DNA of 64,000 nt from Terrirubrum flagellatum (GTDB taxonomy: Bacteria > Pseudomonadota > Alphaproteobacteria > Rhizobiales > Beijerinckiaceae): contig NZ_CP091852.1 of the NCBI RefSeq assembly GCF_022059845.1, positions 62,001 through 126,000 on the forward strand, given 5' to 3'. Of this stretch, positions 25,501-33,624 are shown piece by piece. Position 1 is the stretch's first letter. The number at the start of each line of letters is the position of its first letter. The notes under the pieces are model-generated. The model saw only the letters and a list, made by a program, of their open reading frames with translations, was not told the origin of the DNA and searched no databases. Made by a program: the position numbers and the translations under genes.

Positions 25501-27948
25501 TCGAACGGCGGAACCTTTGGCGGCGTGATCGCCGATGGCGGCCTCGGTGGCGGAGCGGCCGGCAGTCTTAGTGTGACGGGCGGAACGCTGACGCTGAGCG
25601 GTTCGAACGGGCCGGGCGCGCAGTTCACGGGCGCGGCGAACGTGAACGGCGGAGCGCTCGTCGTGACGGGTCTCTTCGGCGACTCCGCGGCGAATGCGGC
25701 GAACGTGGTGGTGGGCGGTGGAACGCTGCTCGGGACGGGCAACGGAACAACGACGGGCGTGATCGCCGGCAATGTGACGATGAACTCAGGAACGCTGTCG
25801 GCCGGCAATGCGCCTTCGACGGCCGGGCTGCTGCGCGTCAACGGCAATCTGATACTCAATGGCGGCACGACCGATTACACGTTCGGCGTCGCGAATGTCG
25901 TCGGCGGCGCGACCAACGATCTGATGAGCGTCGGCGGCAACGTCACGCTGGGAGGCGCTCTGAGCGTGAGCGCGCCGACGTCCGGCTATTATCGGCTCAT
26001 GAACGTTGGAGGGGCGACCGGAGGGAACTTCGCCACCGTGACCAACAATGGCCCCGCGACCGGAACCGCGACTGTCCTGACGAACGTCGCCAATCAGGTG
26101 AATTTGTCGATCATCGCCGCGGGACAGCAACTGCAGTTCTGGGATGGGACTGACCAGACGGGCGTTCAGAATCCAGGCGGCCCAAATGCCGGTCCGCTTG
26201 GCGGCAATGGCGTCTGGAATCAGACCACGGGCACGAACTGGACCGGTTCGGCGACCGGCGAGATCAACGATCAGTGGCGCGGCTCCGTTGCTGTGATTGG
26301 CGCTGAAGCGGTCGCGAACCCGGGAACGATCACGGTTGGCGCGGCGGCTCAGTCGCCAGTCTTCGACACGATCCAGTTCACGGGCGCGAGCGGTTATGTT
26401 CTGACGGGCGGCCAGCTCACGATCGGCGTCGCGGGCGCGAACGCCGGCACTCCAGCGGCGATCGGCTCGATCATCAATGTCAGCGGCGTGACGGCGACCA
26501 TCAATTCGGTCATTCAGAACGGCGCCGGTTCGCGGCTCAATATCGTCGGCGGCGGCGTGCTCAATCTCGGCGGGAACAACACGTTCACCGGCGGCCTGGT
26601 TGTTGGCGTCGGCGGCAGCGGCGCGACGGTGAACGCAACAGCGAGCGGCGCTCTTGGTCTGGGCGGCGTCACGCTTAACACGGGAACGATCAATGTCGCG
26701 GCGGCCACCATTCAGAATGTGACGGGCGTGACCACCGCGGCGGGGACGAACTTCAACAACAGCGGCGCGGTCAATTCCGGCTCATCGATCCAGAATGCGG
26801 GAACATGGGCCACCGCCGCCGGTTCGACGTCGAGCGGCGGCTTCACCAACACGGGAACGGTGAATGCGGCCGGCGGCGCGATCAATGGCGCGATCCTCAA
26901 CAGCAACGCATTCAACGTCACGGGAACGGTGACGAACGACGCGACCTTCACCAACAACGCCAATCTGACGGTGTCGGGAACCGGCAATTTCTCGATTGCG
27001 ACGCGGCTGACCAACAATGCGGCCGGCGTGGTGCTGAACAATGGCGTCATCACCGACGATCTCGTCAACGCCGGCCTGGTGACGAACAACGGGACCTACA
27101 ACGCCAACGTCACGAGCAACACCGGGACGATCACGAACAACGGGACGTGGAACGGCAATGTCGCGTCGAGTTCCGGCATCCTCACCAACGCCGGGACGTG
27201 GAACGGCTCGATCGTCAATTCCGGCACGTTCGCGAATTCGGGGATTGTGTCGAACGGCCTGACCAACTCCAACATCGCCACGACGACGGGCGGGGCGCTC
27301 AATGGCGCGAACGTCAACAGCGGAACCTTCACCGTCAACGGGGCGACGACGGCGAACAGCACGTTCGCCAACAGCGGCACGTTTGCGCTGACAGGCGGCA
27401 ACTTCACCGGCGTCACGACCTTTACGAACAGCGGCACGGTGACGGCGACGGGATCGCGCACGCTCGGCGCGACGAGCTTCGTCAATACGGCGGCCGGCCT
27501 GATCGACCTGCGCAACGGTTCGATCACGGATTCGCTGACGCTGGGCGGCGGCTACACCGGCGTCGCCGGCTCGCGCATCGCGCTTGATATCGATCTGTCG
27601 CGCGCATCAGGCGCGCGCGCCGATCTGGTGACGGTCAACGGCGCAGGCTCGGGTTCGACGTCGCTGGTGTTCAACATTGTCCAGCCCGGCACCGTCGCCT
27701 TCGCGACGCCGATCGACGTGCTGACCGTGACCGGCGGCTCGAGCCTGTCGGTCAATCAGGGGCTGGTGGCGACGAACGGCTTCATCAACTACTTCGCCGA
27801 GAGTTCGCCGGGTTCGGGCCGCTTCCAGGTGGTGTCGGTGTTCAATCCGGCCCCGGTGGCGGGCGTGGCCACGGGGCTCAACAGCGCGATCTCCAGCCTG
27901 ACCACGGGCTTCTTCGAGCGCCTCGGCGATCGTGTCGCGGCCGGATGA
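22579..27948 (+). CDS. Giant autotransporter passenger (beta-helix repeats)
   Basis: A 1789-residue reading frame that encodes a type V secretion passenger but stops just before the barrel. It has an extended signal peptide (basic MSGSKIVNGGRGRRR, hydrophobic stretch, cleavage near AIAA, about residue 36). It then carries many passenger-associated repeats built around SGTNTYTG-TTISAGTL, followed by a segment of short asparagine/threonine-rich repeats (about residues 1387-1634). The end, TGFFERLGDRVAAG, is the normal linker before the outer-membrane barrel, whose sequence continues in other frames to 28863. A restored protein would be about 2,090 residues. Likely function: surface-exposed adhesin. 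Confidence 0.87.
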   Translation: MSGSKIVNGGRGRRRIALLLGSTALVGVAAFAPAIAADSTWVGGTGSSWSDGTQWDSTPTAPTAADRALLTGAGTQPIVNGGENLSVGQVTMSGASTLTIQASGILNVVTSGGPPTPGLFTLSAGTLTGAGNLNVDTFTMTGGAASGVTITAATAFNLSAFISANLAGAGAVNVNSNLTLSGTNTYTGATNIANNVTLTASGSSAIGDASIVTFGNTNSTLALTAPETIGALSGGGKVTLGNFGLTLSGGTATFSGDISGNGLVVINGANQTFSSANSYLGGTNINAGTLRVSNSGALGSGSVFVNGGAALEVQGGVTIGNAITLVGTGVSNGGALRNISGNNTYSGAITLGSATRVTADAGRLDLNGGINGAAANTDLTFGGGAAIITVGAAIGANVGNVAVNMPGGTVTFFTNNNYTGSTTISAGQLQAAAGDSIPDASAVTLNIPGSLFIAASETIGSLTGSGAVRLGNGAAVTLTIGADNTSPAAFSGSIIDNGAGGTGGIAKIGTGTLTLTGLGSGYTGGTRIDLGILSISANANLGFPTGGVTLNGGTLQSTGTFSMGRVVNVTAASSIDVTGSNNLTLTSTLTGASTLTKSGTGTLTFGAGLNTAGFSGGMVLAGGTLSLQTNLAAGFGAIQTTGSVIDYGAGVDNAAPININSNTTQLQVLTGTATQSGNISETAGPRPLEKIGAGTLILSGTNTYTGTTTISAGTLELQGGAAIANTSAVVLANVAGATLAITNSEIIGSLAGGGTTGGNVTIAAGQALTLGANNSSTTFAGVISGAGGFSKAGTGVFTLAGTNAYTGGTAVSFGTLALSGTGSIATSSILQVGPGANFDITQTTAGASIASLFSSGNVFLGAQTLTITNGTSPFSGVIADAGGIVNATGGGVTVTGGIQTFSGVNTYTGATTISGGTLALSGGGSIATSSGVSLATGATFDISQVTTGATIQTLNSTAVGQTGTVALGSKALTVSNGGTFGGVIADGGLGGGAAGSLSVTGGTLTLSGSNGPGAQFTGAANVNGGALVVTGLFGDSAANAANVVVGGGTLLGTGNGTTTGVIAGNVTMNSGTLSAGNAPSTAGLLRVNGNLILNGGTTDYTFGVANVVGGATNDLMSVGGNVTLGGALSVSAPTSGYYRLMNVGGATGGNFATVTNNGPATGTATVLTNVANQVNLSIIAAGQQLQFWDGTDQTGVQNPGGPNAGPLGGNGVWNQTTGTNWTGSATGEINDQWRGSVAVIGAEAVANPGTITVGAAAQSPVFDTIQFTGASGYVLTGGQLTIGVAGANAGTPAAIGSIINVSGVTATINSVIQNGAGSRLNIVGGGVLNLGGNNTFTGGLVVGVGGSGATVNATASGALGLGGVTLNTGTINVAAATIQNVTGVTTAAGTNFNNSGAVNSGSSIQNAGTWATAAGSTSSGGFTNTGTVNAAGGAINGAILNSNAFNVTGTVTNDATFTNNANLTVSGTGNFSIATRLTNNAAGVVLNNGVITDDLVNAGLVTNNGTYNANVTSNTGTITNNGTWNGNVASSSGILTNAGTWNGSIVNSGTFANSGIVSNGLTNSNIATTTGGALNGANVNSGTFTVNGATTANSTFANSGTFALTGGNFTGVTTFTNSGTVTATGSRTLGATSFVNTAAGLIDLRNGSITDSLTLGGGYTGVAGSRIALDIDLSRASGARADLVTVNGAGSGSTSLVFNIVQPGTVAFATPIDVLTVTGGSSLSVNQGLVATNGFINYFAESSPGSGRFQVVSVFNPAPVAGVATGLNSAISSLTTGFFERLGDRVAAG
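26740..27480 (+). repeat. Short Asn/Thr-rich tandem repeats in passenger
   Basis: Roughly 250 residues made of repeated units of the type TN-NGTWNG-V and NSGTF-NSG, distinct from the longer NTYTG repeats upstream. The nucleotide sequence is correspondingly repetitive (recurring AACAACGGGACG and ACCAACAAC-like words), a region prone to slippage and copy-number change. Confidence 0.7.
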
Positions 27949-28098
27949 TCCGGCCCCGAACCAGATCGGCGGCGGCCCGTTCATCCGCTTCTCGACTGGC
28001 GACGCGACCACCAATCTCAATGGCTCGTCGACCGGATCGGGTCTGGTCTCGCAGTCCGCGACCAACACCAAATCGACCTTCACCGGCTTCGGGCCGGC
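27932..28098 (+). pseudogene. Autotransporter junction segment in shifted frame
   Basis: The sequence SRPDDPAPNQIGGGPFIRFS and what follows, up to KSTFTGF, is the typical start of the rhizobial autotransporter barrel. It is read in frame +2, while the passenger before it and the barrel after it are in frame +1. Near 27940 one extra base (or two missing) breaks the passenger frame. Near 28089 one missing base returns to the original frame (TTC-CGG expected, TTCGGG present). The two shifts cancel. Confidence 0.75.
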
Positions 28099-28194
28099 GC
28101 CGACCTTGGCGTCTACAACATCCACGGCACCGGCTGGAACTTCAACACCGGCGTCTTCGGCGGCGTCGCCAACACCAATGGCCGGTCATATTCG

Positions 28195-28863
28195 GTGACG
28201 CCGACGCCGGGCGGCGGCTCGACCAGCGTCAGCACGTCGATCAAGATGAACGTGCCCTATGTCGCGCTGTACGCCTTCCTGTCGAACGGGCCGTTCGTGG
28301 CGGAAGTGAACCTGCGCAAGGATTTCTACGACGCGGTGGTGAACTCGTCGGGCGGCGGCGTGGCGTTCACAGCCAGGGATCAGCGTCTGACCGGCGACGG
28401 GCTGAGCCTCAACGCCAACATGTCCTACCGTTTGAGCCTGTTCGAGAGCTGGTATGTCGAGCCGTCGATCGGCGTGTCGAAGGGGCGCTACACCTTCGGC
28501 AACCTGCCGCTGGCGACGGGGACGGGCGATCAGGCGACGTTTGCGGCGATCAACAGCATTCTGGGCCGGGCCGGCGCCAATATCGGCACGAGCTTCGTGG
28601 TGCAGGACAAGCTGATTCTCGCGCCCTTCATCCATGGCTCGGTGTGGCATGAGTTCGCCAGCGACACGAAGGCGACGGTGCAGACGATCGGCACGACATT
28701 CGACGTGACGTCGGAGCGCGTCGGCACCTTCGGCCAGGTTGGCGGCGGGCTGCAGTTCAAGATCGTCGACACGAACTTCCTCGGCTTCGTGCGCGGCGAC
28801 TATCGCTTCGGCGACAAGGTCCACGGAAAAGCCTTCAACGCAGGTCTCAAATTGCAGTTCTGA
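28195..28863 (+). CDS. Autotransporter beta-barrel domain (frameshift-separated)
   Basis: The rest of the C-terminal translocator in the original frame. The homologous sequence begins upstream at about 28090 (AGADLGVYNIHGTGWNF). Alternating amphipathic strands run to a C-terminal LQF, the terminal-phenylalanine signal for outer-membrane assembly. On its own it lacks a signal peptide and cannot be a functional protein, so it is the C-terminal part of the gene starting at 22579. It could be split by sequencing indels or be a true pseudogene. Confidence 0.75.
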   Translation: MTPTPGGGSTSVSTSIKMNVPYVALYAFLSNGPFVAEVNLRKDFYDAVVNSSGGGVAFTARDQRLTGDGLSLNANMSYRLSLFESWYVEPSIGVSKGRYTFGNLPLATGTGDQATFAAINSILGRAGANIGTSFVVQDKLILAPFIHGSVWHEFASDTKATVQTIGTTFDVTSERVGTFGQVGGGLQFKIVDTNFLGFVRGDYRFGDKVHGKAFNAGLKLQF

Positions 28864-28996
28864 GACGCGCGTTGCGCAGCTGCTTGAACTGCGCCCTCAA
28901 ATCTCGCATGCGCCAATTGCGAAGGAGACGTCGAGCGCGACATTGCCGTCCACGCGGCACGACGTCGTCAGATTTTCAATCGAAACGATAGGCGCA

Positions 28997-29866
28997 TTAT
29001 CGCGCGCGTGACTTCGGGTCCGAAGCGTCGCGGAGAGCGTCGCCGAGCAAGTTGAGCGCGAGCACGGTGATCAGGATCGCGAGGCTGGGGAATACCGCGA
29101 GCCACCAGGCGTCAAGGATGTTCTCGAAGCCCTCCCTGATCATGCCGCCCCAGGTCGCGGCTGGCGGCGGCACGCCGAGCCCGATGAAGCTGAGCGAGGC
29201 CTCCGTGCGGATCGCCGACGCCAGCCAGAGCGAGCTCATCACCACCACGTCCGAAATCATGTTCGGCAGGATGTGCCGGACCATGATGCGGAGCGGTCCG
29301 CAGCCATAGGATCGGCTCGCTTCGACAAATTCGCGCTGCCTCAGCACGATGGTCGGCGCGCGCGCCACGCGCGCGAAGGGAGCAACCTCAGTTACAGCGA
29401 TTGCAATAATGAGGTTTTCGAGGCTTGCGCCGAGCATGGCCGCGATCATCAGCCCGAGCAGCAATGTCGGGAAGGCGAGCAGCACATCGAGCACGCCCAT
29501 CACGAGCTGGTCAAACACCCCGCCCACATAACCCGCGAGCACTCCGATCGCCGTTCCGATCAGCATGGCGATGAGAATCGCCACGAATCCGACGAAAAGC
29601 GAGATGCGGGCGCCGTAAAGCAGACGCGAGAGAACATCGCGGCCATAGCTGTCTGTTCCCAACCAGAATTCGGCCGATGGCGGTTCGAGCCGAACGATGA
29701 TATTTTGTTCGAGTGGATCATAGGGCGCGATCCATGGCGCGGAGATTGCGACGCCAATCAGCAACACCAGCAGAACAAGACCGATCCAGGCGAGCTTGTT
29801 TTCCGACAAGGCGAGCCAGAGGCCGCCCGGACGCAGCTCGATGGTTGTTGCGGCGGCGGCGCTCAC
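28997..29866 (-). CDS. Peptide/opine ABC transporter permease (DppC family)
   Basis: A 289-residue inner-membrane permease with an N-terminal membrane segment, the DppC/OppC signature GTDSYGRDVLSRLLYGARISL, and the ATPase-contacting EASRSYGCGPLRIMVRHILPN. The GTG start at 29866 overlaps the stop of the DppB gene by four bases. It is the last gene of the minus-strand operon starting at 34723. No DppD/DppF-type ATPase is encoded with it. Confidence 0.9.
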   Translation of the reverse strand: MSAAAATTIELRPGGLWLALSENKLAWIGLVLLVLLIGVAISAPWIAPYDPLEQNIIVRLEPPSAEFWLGTDSYGRDVLSRLLYGARISLFVGFVAILIAMLIGTAIGVLAGYVGGVFDQLVMGVLDVLLAFPTLLLGLMIAAMLGASLENLIIAIAVTEVAPFARVARAPTIVLRQREFVEASRSYGCGPLRIMVRHILPNMISDVVVMSSLWLASAIRTEASLSFIGLGVPPPAATWGGMIREGFENILDAWWLAVFPSLAILITVLALNLLGDALRDASDPKSRAR

Positions 29867-30804
29867 GAATATTTCACCCTTGGATCGACCAGCCCATAGG
29901 CGAGATCGGTCAACGTGTTCACGATGATCACGCAGATGGCGAAGATGATCATCAGCCCCTGCAGCAGCGTGTAGTCCCGTGAATTCAGCGCGCTGATGAT
30001 CAGCTTGCCCAGTCCCGGCCGGTTGAAGATGATTTCGGTGAGGACAGAGTTTCCAATCAACGTCCCGAAATAAAGTCCGACCACCGTGATGATCGGAATG
30101 AGACTGTTGCGAAGAGCGTGCGTGACGACGAGCCGCGCCGGGCCAACGCCCTTAGCGCGAGCGGTGCGAATGTAGTCTTCGGTCAGGACGCCCAGCATCG
30201 CGCCGCGGGTCACGCGCATGACATAGGCCATCATGATGATGCCGAGATTGACGGCGGGAAGCGCAAGCGCCCGCATCCGCTCGACGAGATTCGCGCCGCC
30301 GGTGTTGCCGAGAACGGGAAACCAGCCGAGCTGAATTGCAAACACGATCAGCATGAGGATGCCGGAAACGAACGCCGGGAAGGAGAGGCCGACGAGCGAC
30401 GCGACGCGCGAGGCGTAGTCGATCCAGCCGTTGCGGCTGAGCGCGGCCGCGACTCCAAGCGGAAGTCCGAAGAGCAGGCCGATCACGATCGCCGCGACCG
30501 TCAGCTCGATCGTCGAAGGCAGGACGAGCAGAACCTCCTGGATGACGCTGCGCCCGCTGCTCAGCGATTGTCCGAGATCGCCGACCAGGACTTTGCCGAT
30601 GAATGACAAGTATTGAGCATAGACGGGCTGATCGAGGCCGAGCTTCGCCCGCAGCGCGGCCAGCGACGCCGCGCTCGCCTGATCGCCAAGGATCACGGAG
30701 GCGGCGTCGCCGGGAACGAGCCGCACAAGAACGAAAATCGCCGTCAGCATCACGAAGAGGGTGGGGATCGCGAGCAGCAGGCGCCGGATCACATAACTCA
30801 TCAT
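29863..30804 (-). CDS. Peptide/opine ABC transporter permease (DppB family)
   Basis: A 313-residue permease beginning MMSYVIRRLLLAIPTLF, a typical DppB first helix. It carries the family segments VLVGDLGQS and RTARAKGVGPARLVVTHALRN. The frame is open much further upstream, but the ATG at 30804 overlaps the stop of the flavoprotein gene (ATGA) and fits the family start. It forms the membrane channel with the DppC gene product and probably works with the DppA-like protein at 37.1-38.6 kb. Confidence 0.9.
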   Translation of the reverse strand: MMSYVIRRLLLAIPTLFVMLTAIFVLVRLVPGDAASVILGDQASAASLAALRAKLGLDQPVYAQYLSFIGKVLVGDLGQSLSSGRSVIQEVLLVLPSTIELTVAAIVIGLLFGLPLGVAAALSRNGWIDYASRVASLVGLSFPAFVSGILMLIVFAIQLGWFPVLGNTGGANLVERMRALALPAVNLGIIMMAYVMRVTRGAMLGVLTEDYIRTARAKGVGPARLVVTHALRNSLIPIITVVGLYFGTLIGNSVLTEIIFNRPGLGKLIISALNSRDYTLLQGLMIIFAICVIIVNTLTDLAYGLVDPRVKYS

Positions 30805-31931
30805 GCCGCGGCTCTTTCCGGCATGAGGCGGGTCGGCGCGAAACCCGTGATGTCGCGCTTCGTCGCGCCCTTGACGATAATGTCCGCGATGATAGCGCCG
30901 ACGACGGGGACGAGCTGGAAGCCGTGACCGGAATAGCCGAAAGAATGAAAAAGCCCCGGCGTGTTGGGAGACGCGCCAATGACGGGGAGATGATCTCTCG
31001 TTTGCGCCTCGATGCCTGTCCAGCAGCGGGCGATGCGGACGCCACGCGTCGCCGGGAAGAGATCGCTTGCAGCCCGCGCTCCTTTCGCCAGCTCGACGAA
31101 ATTGACGCTGCTGCGCTCGCGCTCGAGATCGGCGGAGCCTTGCAAGCCGCCGCCGATGACGAGCGTGCCCTGATCCGATTGCTTGAAGGACAGCGCGCGA
31201 CCGACAACGCTGACAACAGGATCGAGGAGCGGCGCCAGCCGCTCTGTCACGATCATCATCGAAGCGCGCACGCCGAGCTCGATAACATCGCCGAACAGCG
31301 ACGCGACGCGGCCGGCCCAGGCGCCGGCGGCGTTGACGACGACAGGCGCGCGAAAGCGACGTTCGCCACACGCCAGCAGCCAGGCGCCACGATCACGTTC
31401 CGCAGCATCGACGCCGCAGCCCTCGACGATGACGACGCTGGCGCTTTCGCAGGCGCGTCGAAACGCAGCGATGGTGCGATGAGGGTCCGCGGCGCCATCG
31501 TTGCGCGCGATGAGAGCGCCGACACAGTGAGGGCTCAGATTCGGAAGGAGTCGACGCAATTCGGCCGCGCCGATAATTTCCTCATGTGTATGGCCGAGAG
31601 CGCGCACCTCAGCTTCGCGCTGAAGCAGCGATGGCATTTGCTGTTCCGTCTCTGCGATGCGGAGTTGTCCGTGAGCATGAAAGCCGCAGTCATCACCGAC
31701 GATCGTTTCGATGCGATGCCACATCGCCATGGCTTCGAGCGAGATGGGGATTTCCGCGAGGTCGCGGCCAAGCGTGCGGACGCCTGCGGCTGTCGCGCTC
31801 GACGCATGTCGGCCGATCCAGCGACGCTCGATCACGACAGTCCTTTGGCCCGCGCGCGAGAGATGCAATGCGGCCGTGAGGCCATGCAGCCCGCCGCCGA
31901 TGACCGCGACGTCATATTCCGCTTTCGTCAC
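30801..31931 (-). CDS. FAD-dependent oxidoreductase, DAO family (HcnC/OoxB-like)
   Basis: A 376-residue D-amino-acid-oxidase-fold flavoprotein with the FAD motif VIGGGLHGLTAALHLS at the N-terminus and GYSGHGFQLVPVVG near the end. The start is the GTG at 31931, overlapping the upstream stop (GTGA). The longer open frame to 32072 runs inside the preceding gene. With the HcnB-like and 2Fe-2S subunits encoded upstream it should form a heteromeric dehydrogenase of the opine oxidase, D-hydroxyproline dehydrogenase or HCN synthase type. The substrate is probably an opine or D-amino acid. Confidence 0.87.
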   Translation of the reverse strand: MTKAEYDVAVIGGGLHGLTAALHLSRAGQRTVVIERRWIGRHASSATAAGVRTLGRDLAEIPISLEAMAMWHRIETIVGDDCGFHAHGQLRIAETEQQMPSLLQREAEVRALGHTHEEIIGAAELRRLLPNLSPHCVGALIARNDGAADPHRTIAAFRRACESASVVIVEGCGVDAAERDRGAWLLACGERRFRAPVVVNAAGAWAGRVASLFGDVIELGVRASMMIVTERLAPLLDPVVSVVGRALSFKQSDQGTLVIGGGLQGSADLERERSSVNFVELAKGARAASDLFPATRGVRIARCWTGIEAQTRDHLPVIGASPNTPGLFHSFGYSGHGFQLVPVVGAIIADIIVKGATKRDITGFAPTRLMPERAAA

Positions 31932-33331
31932 GCGGCAGGTTCCTGTTCGTCCAGCGCCGCAAGTTCGCCAAGCGTGACGGGTTTGAGCGGCGGCCTGATC
32001 CGCTGGAAGCCAACTTCCGCAACCGGCCTGTTCTGCGCGGCCGCGATGATGTGAGCGACCGTGTATCCGCATTGACGGCCCTGGCAGGGACCCATGCCAA
32101 CGCGGGTGAACGCCTTGAGCTGGTTCGGTCCGGGTCGTCCTTCCGCGGCGCGCGCGCGCAACTCCTTCGCGCTGATCTCCTCGCAGCGGCAGACGATCGT
32201 GTCATCTGGAGGCGCGAACACCTCAGGACGTGGCGCGTAGAGCGCATCAAGGAATGGACGAATGGCGAGCGCCCTGGCGAGCAACGCGCGTTCCTTGGCG
32301 GCAGCCGCAGCGGCCGCCGCTTCGCTCATCTTGCCGAACCGCGACGCGGCCCGCAGAGCGGCGATGTGTCCGCGGAACTCCGCGGCTTCCGCGCCCGCGA
32401 TTCCGGCGCCGTCGCCCACCACGAAAATATTCGCCTGCGAACTCTCACCCCACTTATCGAGAACCGGAACAAGGCAGCTTTGCTCGCTGTGCCACTTCGT
32501 CGCGCAGCCCAGCGAAAGCGCAGCGTGGATATTTGGAACGACGCCTTCGTGAATCAGCAGCACCTTGGCTGGGATTTCTGTCTCGCGACCATTTTCGGCG
32601 CGGTAGCGCAGCCGTTCGAGACGACCCTCGCCCTCCGCGCGAATATCAACAACATGCCGCACGATGGGAAAGCCGGCTTGTCGCAGCGACAATGACCAGC
32701 GCAGGCCTTTTGCCAGATCGCTGAAATTCGCGAGCGCCTGGGGCAAATGGGGGAGGGCTGCGCGCCATCGTCCGCGCGGCGTCGTATCGAGAAAGCCGGC
32801 GATTGCTCCGCCCGCCGCCAGCAACTGCGTCATGTAGAGAAGAGGCAGCGGCCCGCTTCCAGCGATCCAGACCGGCCCCTTCGGCGCCATGTCGGCGGTC
32901 TTCAACAGGATCTGCGCGGCGCCAACTGTCATCACGCCTGGCAAGGTCCAACCGGGAAAAGGCGTGGGACGCTCCTGCGCGCCGGTGGCGAGAATAATCG
33001 CTTTCGCTCTGACAACATGCGCGCGCCCGTCCTTTGTCAGAAAGGCGCGGAAACCTTGCTCGATCTGCCAGAGCTGACAGTCAGGTTCGTAGAGCGCGCC
33101 GCAGGCGCGAAACGCCGCCGCGCGATCAGCGCCCATGCGATAGGCGTCGCCAAAACGCGCGCCACGCGCGGTCTTGGCGACAGACTCAACGGCTCGCCAG
33201 ATTTGCCCGCCGGGCGCCGTCTGATCGTCGACGACGCGCACTGACAGCCCGTTGCTGCGCGCGGCGACCGCGGCCGCCATGCCGGCGGGACCCGCTCCAA
33301 CGATAAGAAGATCGATCTCGCCTTCATTCAT
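31928..33331 (-). CDS. NAD(P)/FAD oxidoreductase subunit (HcnB/OoxA-like)
   Basis: A 467-residue flavoprotein. It has an N-terminal FAD motif IVGAGPAGMAAAVAA, a PGGQIW turn, a second dinucleotide-binding region around WIAGSGPLPLLYM, and a C-terminal BFD-like 2Fe-2S domain (VCRCEE, then CQGRQC). This is the A/B-subunit architecture of opine oxidases and HcnB. The ATG at 33331 overlaps the upstream ferredoxin-like gene by four bases. It probably passes electrons within the complex to the respiratory chain. Confidence 0.88.
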   Translation of the reverse strand: MNEGEIDLLIVGAGPAGMAAAVAARSNGLSVRVVDDQTAPGGQIWRAVESVAKTARGARFGDAYRMGADRAAAFRACGALYEPDCQLWQIEQGFRAFLTKDGRAHVVRAKAIILATGAQERPTPFPGWTLPGVMTVGAAQILLKTADMAPKGPVWIAGSGPLPLLYMTQLLAAGGAIAGFLDTTPRGRWRAALPHLPQALANFSDLAKGLRWSLSLRQAGFPIVRHVVDIRAEGEGRLERLRYRAENGRETEIPAKVLLIHEGVVPNIHAALSLGCATKWHSEQSCLVPVLDKWGESSQANIFVVGDGAGIAGAEAAEFRGHIAALRAASRFGKMSEAAAAAAAAKERALLARALAIRPFLDALYAPRPEVFAPPDDTIVCRCEEISAKELRARAAEGRPGPNQLKAFTRVGMGPCQGRQCGYTVAHIIAAAQNRPVAEVGFQRIRPPLKPVTLGELAALDEQEPAA

Positions 33332-33624
33332 GACGAGAGAGTCCTGCGGCCTTGCTGTCGCGTGACGCGCATTCCGGCGCGCACCGGCGTCATGCAGCTT
33401 TGTGTGGAGCCTGCTCCATCGACATCCACGAGGCATTCAAAGCAGACGCCCATCATGCAGTAGGGCGCTCGCGGGCTTTCCGAAACCGGCGTGGTGCGCG
33501 TCCAGCTTTCGGGTTGACGCAGAAGCACCGCAGCAACGCTTTCGCCGATTTCGGCCGCGACAGGAGAACCGTCGATAAAAATCGTCACCGCGGCCGGCCC
33601 CGGATCATGCAGCTTTCGGAACAT
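33328..33624 (-). CDS. 2Fe-2S ferredoxin-like subunit (HcnA-like)
   Basis: A 98-residue protein with a plant-type 2Fe-2S pattern C-x4-C-x2-C-x12-C (YCMMGVCFECLVD, then QSCMTPV). It matches the small subunit of heteromeric opine or D-hydroxyproline dehydrogenases. The Met at 33624 is chosen because homology starts there (FRKLHDPG); it overlaps the upstream flavoprotein gene by 20 bases. No strong ribosome-binding site is seen, consistent with coupled translation. Confidence 0.85.
   Translation of the reverse strand: MFRKLHDPGPAAVTIFIDGSPVAAEIGESVAAVLLRQPESWTRTTPVSESPRAPYCMMGVCFECLVDVDGAGSTQSCMTPVRAGMRVTRQQGRRTLSS

Noticed and set aside
22579-27500. CRISPR-like repeated words
   Set aside because: The repeats are coding beta-helix units without uniform spacers or a constant direct repeat; no cas genes are present.
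23341-27527. Several minus-strand open frames inside the autotransporter gene
   Set aside because: They mirror the Gly/Thr/Asn repeat codons and give Pro/Val/Ala-rich low-complexity proteins; no ribosome-binding sites or families.
28927-28966. Hairpin GACGTCG with CGACGTC between the convergent autotransporter and permease genes as a terminator
   Set aside because: Only 7-base arms with a 26-base loop and a weak T-run; too common in GC-rich DNA.
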